A stretch of 64,000 nucleotides of DNA from Rostratula benghalensis (taxonomy: Eukaryota > Chordata > Aves > Charadriiformes > Rostratulidae). A program made the translations under genes and the position numbers. Below the pieces are notes generated by a model. The model was not told the origin of the DNA, searched no databases, and was given only the letters and a program-made list of their open reading frames with translations. Shown in pieces: positions 56,825 to 64,000 of this stretch (position 1 is the first letter of the stretch; every line of letters starts with the position of its first letter). The stretch lies in contig VXAI01000035.1 in assembly GCA_013399305.1 (NCBI GenBank), forward strand, positions 877,015-941,014, read 5' to 3'.

Positions 56825-58513
56825 TAATCTTGGCTGGGCTTTGCTTTGCAGGAGGAGAAGAAGAAAAACAGACGTCTTGGTTCTTTTCTTGTTGACCATG
56901 CTTCTCAAATCACTTAGTTGTTTGGATTATTTGGGGGTTTTTTTTCCACACCTATTGACCTTTCCCTATATTTTAAGGAGTGTCACTCAAAATGGGATAT
57001 CTATTGAGACAGCTGGTGTCTTTCTAATGCGATAGGAAAAGAAGAATAAGCTCCTTGTTCCTAGCAGCTCATGCTTCTCTCATACTTCTCTGATATTTCT
57101 GGTTTTCCAATAATACCATATTTTTATTTGTATTCGTTGTACCTTGCTGAGGTACAGATACTCAGTCTTTTATCACCCTACATTTTCCCCCATGTATTTC
57201 AGAAAGGAGAATAAAATGGACAAATTGAAAGTGCTGCCCTGCATCAGGTTTCAGCTCTTGGATCTTGTATCCTCGTCTCCCACTTGGTGATGGTACATTC
57301 TCTGCCAACTCTGCTCCTGTGTCTTAGCTTGATGTCACCTACGGCTGTTCAAATGGTCTTGCTGTTCAGTCCTTTAAGAGCAATGGCATCTCTGATGCTA
57401 CTGCTGATGGTGGCTGTTTCAGAGATCATTTATCAGAAGACTTGTTGACTTTAGGCCTTGAGCCACTTTCTTAGCAGAGCTTTATGTGAGCTGCTGTGAT
57501 TGGATGGACTGCATGGACTCAAGGTTAGACACAATTCCTAGCTGTAAGGCTAGACATCATTGCTTTTGTGCAATGTGTATATGTTGATTTAAATTTTAGA
57601 GTTGTTTGGGGCTGGTCTCCCAAATGCTGTTGATGATTTAGACTTTTAGAACCCTCTGAAATGAAAAAAAGATTTCAATATTGTTTTTATAAAATTCTAT
57701 TAGCACTGTATTTTCTATTGTATTGATGGTTGCATCATCTGTATTCTCATTTGGGACTAGTAACATTCCATAATTCTCCAGCAGAGAGGAACAAAACCAA
57801 TTATTAAAAGACCCATTCCCTCCCTTGCAAAAAGCTACCGATATTGTCAAGAAGCTCAGGTATTTTTCAGGAAGAACTTGTCAGAACGTACTAATCCACG
57901 TGAAGAGGAATGTATTTACAATACATAGTTGTGGTGTAGTTATAAAGCACTGCAGAATTCTCAAGTCTTATTGTTGTTACTAAATGCTTTCACATGCAAA
58001 GTGACACTAATGCAGTTTTTAAGCTGTTATTATTTCAGAGTTAATTTTACACATAAACTGAAATAAGGAAAGGACTCTAAGAAATATTTGGGGGTGTTAC
58101 TGTGTTACTTAGAATTACTTGGAGAAGCAAACAAGCCCCCTCCCACGTTCTCAAATGTCAGTATCTAAAAGGCCTCATTTTATTTCAGAGGAAGCCGTTA
58201 AGTTAAAAAATTCAAAGCAATTTTAGAGGGCAATGCATTTGTCCCCTTTACAGGAGTGCTTACAGTAATGTTTTCCTTGATGCACTCTGTGATAATTATT
58301 CATGTCCCACTTTGAACCCACATAGTGGGTACAATGCACATTGCTACTGCTTGATACAATATTTGACAGAATTAAGGTTCTCTAAATTTACAGCATTTTA
58401 TAATTCTCCTTTGGGTTTCTTGCCTGGGTTTCAGCACTCCATAATTCAGATCTTTCCATGGGACTCCTTGTCTTTCTTAAGGCTTGTTCTATCTCGTGCT
58501 TTCCCCGCCCCCC
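56825..58513. other. Non-coding stretch up to the assembly gap
   Basis: No gene or repeat family is recognised. AT-rich. It ends in a short C-rich run (CCCCGCCCCCC) at the gap edge. Confidence 0.5.
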
Positions 58514-59343
58514 NNNNNNNNNNNNNNNNNNNNNNNNNNNNNNNNNNNNNNNNNNNNNNNNNNNNNNNNNNNNNNNNNNNNNNNNNNNNNNNNNNNNNNN
58601 NNNNNNNNNNNNNNNNNNNNNNNNNNNNNNNNNNNNNNNNNNNNNNNNNNNNNNNNNNNNNNNNNNNNNNNNNNNNNNNNNNNNNNNNNNNNNNNNNNNN
58701 NNNNNNNNNNNNNNNNNNNNNNNNNNNNNNNNNNNNNNNNNNNNNNNNNNNNNNNNNNNNNNNNNNNNNNNNNNNNNNNNNNNNNNNNNNNNNNNNNNNN
58801 NNNNNNNNNNNNNNNNNNNNNNNNNNNNNNNNNNNNNNNNNNNNNNNNNNNNNNNNNNNNNNNNNNNNNNNNNNNNNNNNNNNNNNNNNNNNNNNNNNNN
58901 NNNNNNNNNNNNNNNNNNNNNNNNNNNNNNNNNNNNNNNNNNNNNNNNNNNNNNNNNNNNNNNNNNNNNNNNNNNNNNNNNNNNNNNNNNNNNNNNNNNN
59001 NNNNNNNNNNNNNNNNNNNNNNNNNNNNNNNNNNNNNNNNNNNNNNNNNNNNNNNNNNNNNNNNNNNNNNNNNNNNNNNNNNNNNNNNNNNNNNNNNNNN
59101 NNNNNNNNNNNNNNNNNNNNNNNNNNNNNNNNNNNNNNNNNNNNNNNNNNNNNNNNNNNNNNNNNNNNNNNNNNNNNNNNNNNNNNNNNNNNNNNNNNNN
59201 NNNNNNNNNNNNNNNNNNNNNNNNNNNNNNNNNNNNNNNNNNNNNNNNNNNNNNNNNNNNNNNNNNNNNNNNNNNNNNNNNNNNNNNNNNNNNNNNNNNN
59301 NNNNNNNNNNNNNNNNNNNNNNNNNNNNNNNNNNNNNNNNNNN
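58514..59343. other. Assembly gap (830 N)
   Basis: 830 undetermined bases, flanked by a C-rich run on the left and a (TA)n start on the right (TATATATATA at 59344-59353). The non-round length suggests a scaffolding estimate. Any ORF spanning it is an artefact of translating N. Confidence 0.99.
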
Positions 59344-60135
59344 TATATATATAATTTATGGCAGTTGACAACAGGCAGTAGATGTGTCTGCCCGACTGTG
59401 ACCAAGAAAATAGGGCAAGCAGGACACTGGAACGTGCTCTGTGCTGGGAATCAATCCAGGGATGACAGGCAGGACCAGCCTGGCAGGGGGTCAGGGTGCA
59501 CTGGGTTTGTTCCGGACACTGGAAAAAGGGTTAGGAAAGATGAACAGCTTGGCAGCAAGAGGGATCCTGGGGTTTGTTTGCCTCCAGCTGAACTCTTAGT
59601 GGTGGAGGTAAGAGGCAGGGGTGGTGTGGTTAGCAGGCTGTCTTCTGGCCAGGGGACATGGACCCATGTTGGGTGCCATGAAGAAGAGCCCAGCTGTGCC
59701 ACTGCTGTTTTTTCTCTGAGCAAGGACCAGTCTTCATGACCTGCTGTGCTGAATTGGGTGACAAGGACATGAGAGGTGATGTTGAGCACAGAGGGCTTGA
59801 CCCTTGACTTGTGCTTTTGGCAGCCCCTCTGCAGACCGGAGTCGTAGGAGAAGAGCTGGTTGCACACTTGAGGGCTTTGCTGGGTGGGGGGCAGGAGGGC
59901 TTTTCCATGGGCAGATGTTAATACCTTGTGCTTTTGATCAAAACTGAGGTTTGGTCTGCTCTATATTTAGGGACAAAGTGCTCTTATTGCATCATTGACC
60001 CCTCTGTCTCAATTTAAAGCTTTTCTACATTGCTCTCAACTGTTCACAGATACTTTATATGAAGATAAGGATCATTGTTTGGTTTTTAGAGAGATTTAAA
60101 GTAGCCTAAGGGAAAGCAGCGTGCTTGGCAAGGGC
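59344..60135. other. Non-coding stretch after the gap
   Basis: Begins with (TA)n. GC is moderately raised to about 59900 without CpG enrichment. Frames on opposite strands overlap and show no motif. No gene recognised. Confidence 0.45.
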
Positions 60136-60137
60136 AG

Positions 60138-60640
60138 TTACTTGTACAATGAAAAAGACATTGCTACAATAAATACAGCAAACAAACCCAGCTCAGAAGG
60201 AAAGAGATGACGTTTGGGAATTAAGGCCTGCCTTACTCTACTGTGGTTCAGGTTAGTATTGTCTGTCAAGTGACATCCAAGAGCCACAATCTGCCCGGTC
60301 CCGTTCCCCTGAAGGGGGAAGCTCTGTCTGAGGTACAAGTGGAGCTGCAATGACCACAAATAACCATCGTTTAAGGACTGGCTTTGTGAGGAAGTGACAC
60401 ACGGCAGCAGATGGAAATAGAGTTGGCTGTTGATAAATACATACCTGATTGTAACTGGTATTGAGATGCACAGGGTGTTCTTCCCCGTGGATTGCACTAA
60501 TAATGTGATGGAGGGAAAGGCAGAGAATTTTGATAATTAATCTGTGTTTGATTCCCAAAGATAAAAAAATCGAGTGAGTTTAGTATTTTACGACCAGCTC
60601 CTTTTTGCTTTCTTCATCAGTTGAATAGGGAGTCTCTCAG
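60138..60640. promoter_or_regulatory. Possible conserved non-coding element
   Basis: Repeat-free, AT-balanced sequence with TAAT/ATTA words (TTGATAATTAATCTG), retained CpGs (GCCCGGTCCCGTTCC, CACACGGC, CCCCGTGG, AATCGAG, TTACGACC) and a minus frame of 119 codons without motif. The texture is similar to the candidates at 24216 and 37740. Confidence 0.25.
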
Positions 60641-63600
60641 AACAGCTAACCCTTGATGAGTGGAAGGATCAGGAGGAAACTGTTTTTAAAAAGGAGTGAG
60701 GAGTATTTGTTTTTGCATTGCACATTTTGCTTGCTTTTTGCCTCATGGGAAGATTCTGATGAAAATCTAATAAAAAATAAATTAGAAATTGATATAAAAA
60801 ATGAAAATTTGGCTACTTCTCAGTTGAAAAATAAACATGACTCAGAAGCCGAAACTCATCCTTCAAAAAAATGAAAGTTAAACTGCAGTGAAATTGCGTG
60901 AAAGGTTTCAGCTACACCTATTCATGGCTTTTTAAAATGCTGGTTCATCAGGTGAAGATCTTCAGAAATCTCACTCTGCGTGTTGCTTAAGAAGTTGCTT
61001 CCTGTTCTGTCATGTTCTCAGCTGGTTTCAAGACCAAAACAGACTTAGGAGACACAGAATTGGGATCTCAAGTTTTGTTTATTTGTAAGACTTTGAGAAA
61101 GACACTTGAGCGTAGGTTTCGTGTGTTTCGTGTGCTGACATTTTAATCCTATTGTATCTGAAGCTCCATGGGGAAATAATTTTAAAAAGTAAGTAAGTTT
61201 TGAATCGGCCCAATTTTAATTTCCCCTAATTTTCACAAAAACTCACCCTCCCTAAGATTTGTGATTATCCAACCTTAGCTGGATAATCCTCTCTCCTTCC
61301 TTTCCTTCGAACAAAGAGAGACTTGAGTGGTTGCCTTCAGTAAGCAGCTAATACCTAACAACAAAAGGAAACTTTTGCTTGATTTTTTAAATGTCAGTGG
61401 GCAGAAGAACTGCCCTGGGAGAATACATGCCTTTTTCGTGTTTTATCACCTGAACGTCTCTCAGGTGAACTGTCTGGTTTTGTGGGACCTGGTGTCTAAC
61501 CAGTCAGAAGGTCAGTGCTAAATGGTGGACAACTGTGGTCTGTTGATAGACTCTACAGTGTTTAAGAGCTTTTAAAAACATTATTATTTTAAGGCAGGCT
61601 TTTCAGAGTCAGACAGTTGAGATAGGTAAAGGGAGAAGTCCATGGTGTAGAGGAACAGGTTGGTGCTTGGACTGGCAGAAGAGAGCTGTGAGGGTACAGC
61701 AACACAAGAGTTGAGGTACGGTCCTATTGTTGTTGACGTTGGACGATAAACCTTGACTCAGGAGACCTGTCCTCCCCCTTTTTCTTCATGAAGCATTTTA
61801 TAGTTGGACTATGCCTCTTGACTTGTGATTTTATTTTTTTTTCACAGCTACAGCTGCTGATTGTGGAGGAAACATGCCTACGTGCTGAGGAGCTCCATTT
61901 TGGCATCTTGCCCTTTGAGGCTTTCTGCTAAGCTCCCCGCCTGAGAAAAGCGAGTCACTGTCAAATTGGAGTACTTGCTGGCACGCTGGGCTTTGTACCC
62001 TTAAATCCTGTGGCTTATTATTTGTCTTGCTGTCATGCTTAGGAACCTTCATTGGGGAACAGGACTCTTGTATATAAATACGAAAGAAAAGAAAAGAAAG
62101 CCTCCCCCCACCGAGACTCCAGGAGTATGAGAGATATTTGATGAGCTTAAATGGACACATGTAAAGAAATGGAGAAAAAGTAATCACTCTGAGAACAGGT
62201 GATCTCAGCACACCCACCGCTCCTGCGTGCCCCTGTACAAAGTCTTTTGTAAGGCATTGCAGTGAAAGGCTTAAAAAAGATAAAGAAGTGTTTTTGTAGA
62301 AGTTTGTGGAAGCTCCTGCTAAGGGTCCAGATGAGGGGTAGATAAAATGTGAAGGTCGGTGTTTGAAAATGTAACATCTAACAAGTATTTATTGACCAAA
62401 GATAAGATCAGTTCTCGGTGTAACGATTGAGAAATGAGAGATTAGGTGGAAATAAGATCTAGTGAAGGGTATTTTCTTGAAGATACATCACATGGACAAG
62501 TCAGAGGTTGGGAACTCTTGGGGGGCATTGAGGGTCTCTCTGTTCACCACTTACCAAAAGGCAATGCAATTTGTGGTACTGGCATTTCTCGTTTGTCTGT
62601 TCATTTACCTTGGGCTTTGGGGATTAGCATGCAAATCGTAGCACATACTGGTATTTATCTTTCTGTTGTGGCTTATCTATGTATTTTCCAGAACACTCAC
62701 TTTCTGTGTTGTTAAGGTCAGTGGTTCTTAGTTGCATCTATCCATCTCATCGTAACTCCGGGCAGGCTGACGTGAAGCTATTTGTTTAACCATTTCAGTA
62801 TCTCTGTCACCCTCAGGCTGTTGATTGAGTCTGCTGAAGAGACACACATCTTTCCAGCCACACTTGATTTGTTGCAGGTCATTTTTTCCCCCCTCCCCAT
62901 TCAATTCTCCCTTGTCATCAGTCAACTGCATCATCTTAGCGCCGCTCTCTTCCTTCAACTCGTGTGTCGACCTCCACCGTTGCCAGCCACACCAGATGGA
63001 AGCAAAGTTGTGTGCCCATTGTGCCACTGATCACATCCAGGCCTGGGATGGCCTGTGCCAGCTGGCTTCCAAGGTCTCATTTCCTGTGTCCTCCAGTTGC
63101 CATTGGGTTGGAGGATAATTTGGCATGTGGATTTTGGTCAGAAAAATTATCTGTGCATCTGTGGCCAGCCATCTGCTTTGGCGTGAGGAGTGGGATGGTC
63201 ACGCCTGACCCTCTCACGCCCTATTGCAGTTGAGAACTTCTGACTGCTTTATGTTCACATTCCTGAATCTGGCTGGCTGTGAGTGTCACTCAAAGGCTCT
63301 TCCTGGTGTGTGTTTCAGGGGGAGCATCCTGTTGCCTTTCCAATGACATGTACTCACCTTTGTTTTTCCAATGTCCTTTGAGATAATGGCTGGGACCTTT
63401 GCCTTGTGCTCTCCTGGCTTCACACTGCTCTGCTGCCGTGCGTGGTAGGTTGTGGTTTGGTGTGGGGTTTCCTGCAATGGTTTGCTATCACCTGCAGTCA
63501 GTAGATGCAAATTTCCTTAGCGTGTTTTGCATGTTTGTAGCTGTGGATCCTCCTGTGTTTCCGTTCTTGTACGCCCAGTAAAGGTACTGGTAGTGAAATG

Positions 63601-64000
63601 GGCTGTTCCTGGTGCCTTTCCTGTGCATGGTATTATCGATATCCGGGCGAGTGATGCTGTTTTTGGAAATACATTCCTGCACATTTCTCTCTTGCCTCTT
63701 GGCACGGGCTGTGCTGCTTCAATTGGGAGGAAAGCCAGGCTGTAGCCCTAATTTTGCAATATGCAACCATCAAGCTTGCAAATGGTAAATCAATTAAACG
63801 TGGCCTCACCCAAAGCGCCAGTAGAGTCTGGTCTGTGCAGGTGTTGATGCCGAGCGGGAGCCTGGAAAGCCTGAACGCAGGAGGTTATTGCATTTTTTCT
63901 CTTGGGAACAAGTAGGTATCATCAGAAGCGACTGGATTTCCAGCCACAAGGTTTGTGACACTATTTGCTGACATCTGGTCAATGCTGATTTTTGGTTTCT
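60641..64000. other. Non-coding stretch to the window end
   Basis: No gene is recognised. A good acceptor (TTTTATTTTTTTTTCACAG, ending 61847) has no convincing donor within 250 bases. AAAAG/AAAGA-rich patch at about 62082-62100. 63700-63960 (AATTTTGCAATATGCAACC, TCAATTAAACGTGG) may be a conserved patch. Frames of 60-128 codons are opposed by frames on the other strand. Confidence 0.4.

Noticed and set aside
58312..59739. Very long ORFs (294-475 codons) around 58.3-59.7 kb on both strands
   Set aside because: They are open only because the 830-N assembly gap is translated as unknown residues.
61848..62160. Exon after the strong acceptor at 61847
   Set aside because: No convincing donor, all frames closed early, and no terminal-exon polyadenylation signal stood out.
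1..64000. CRISPR array, operon, phage, endogenous retrovirus or LTR element
   Set aside because: No direct-repeat/spacer array, no clustered same-strand prokaryotic-type genes, and no LTR pair or gag/pol/env-like frame was seen. The only tandem array is the decamer at 50073-50140, which has no spacers.

Overview
The window is vertebrate nuclear DNA and almost certainly avian. Some eighteen chicken-repeat-1 (CR1) LINE fragments lie on both strands. Most are 5'-truncated 3' ends of a few hundred bases, with the typical avian CR1 3' end (a 'GTTGGAAGGGACC'-type core and an 'ATTCTATGAT'-type tail). There is no Alu, L1, B1/B2 or operon structure, and gene density is very low. At least four CR1 3'-end types can be told apart by eye. 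The dominant 'GGAGGTGTCCCTGCC' type suggests a neoavian bird, but that is only an inference.

Layout. 1-24 kb: intergenic or intronic DNA with CR1 pieces (1236-2409, 7174-7705, 11293-11412, 12014-12328, 13586-14040, 18192-18350, 23427-23880), simple repeats, an old L3-like LINE tail (about 10395-10470), and a TAAT-rich conserved-looking element with a perfect 14-bp inverted repeat (5220-5260). 24.1-25.1 kb: an element that keeps many CpGs and resembles a conserved developmental enhancer, preceded by an ancient LINE/SINE-like tail. 26.6-31.2 kb: the only gene-like part. It has a large CpG island (about 30180-31135, surely a promoter), several candidate splice-bounded exons in + orientation upstream (26643-26749, 29390-29450, 29684-29946), and the longest gap-free ORF of the window (28226-28855, 209 codons). 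31-41 kb: AT-rich, conserved-looking non-coding DNA, including an ancient vertebrate repeat copy (about 35330-35635), with CR1 inserts at 33586 and 37328. 41-64 kb: further intron/intergenic DNA with CR1 pieces (41648, 45558, 50147, 51862, 55476, 56044, an old one near 56500), a decamer satellite (50073-50140), a MIR-like SINE relic (about 53335-53450) and an 830-base assembly gap (58514-59343).

No complete protein-coding gene, tRNA, rRNA or CRISPR array could be recognised. The best reading is the 5' end (promoter, first exon, flanking long introns or gene desert) of one CpG-island gene, probably a developmental regulator judging by the conserved-looking non-coding elements around it. I cannot name the gene, and its strand is not settled. 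Most short ORFs are chance frames or CR1 relics. I did not find a convincing new biological system. The best leads are the possibly exapted ancient repeat at 35.3-35.6 kb, the CpG-retaining element at 24.2-25.1 kb, and the phase-compatible exon chain upstream of the island.
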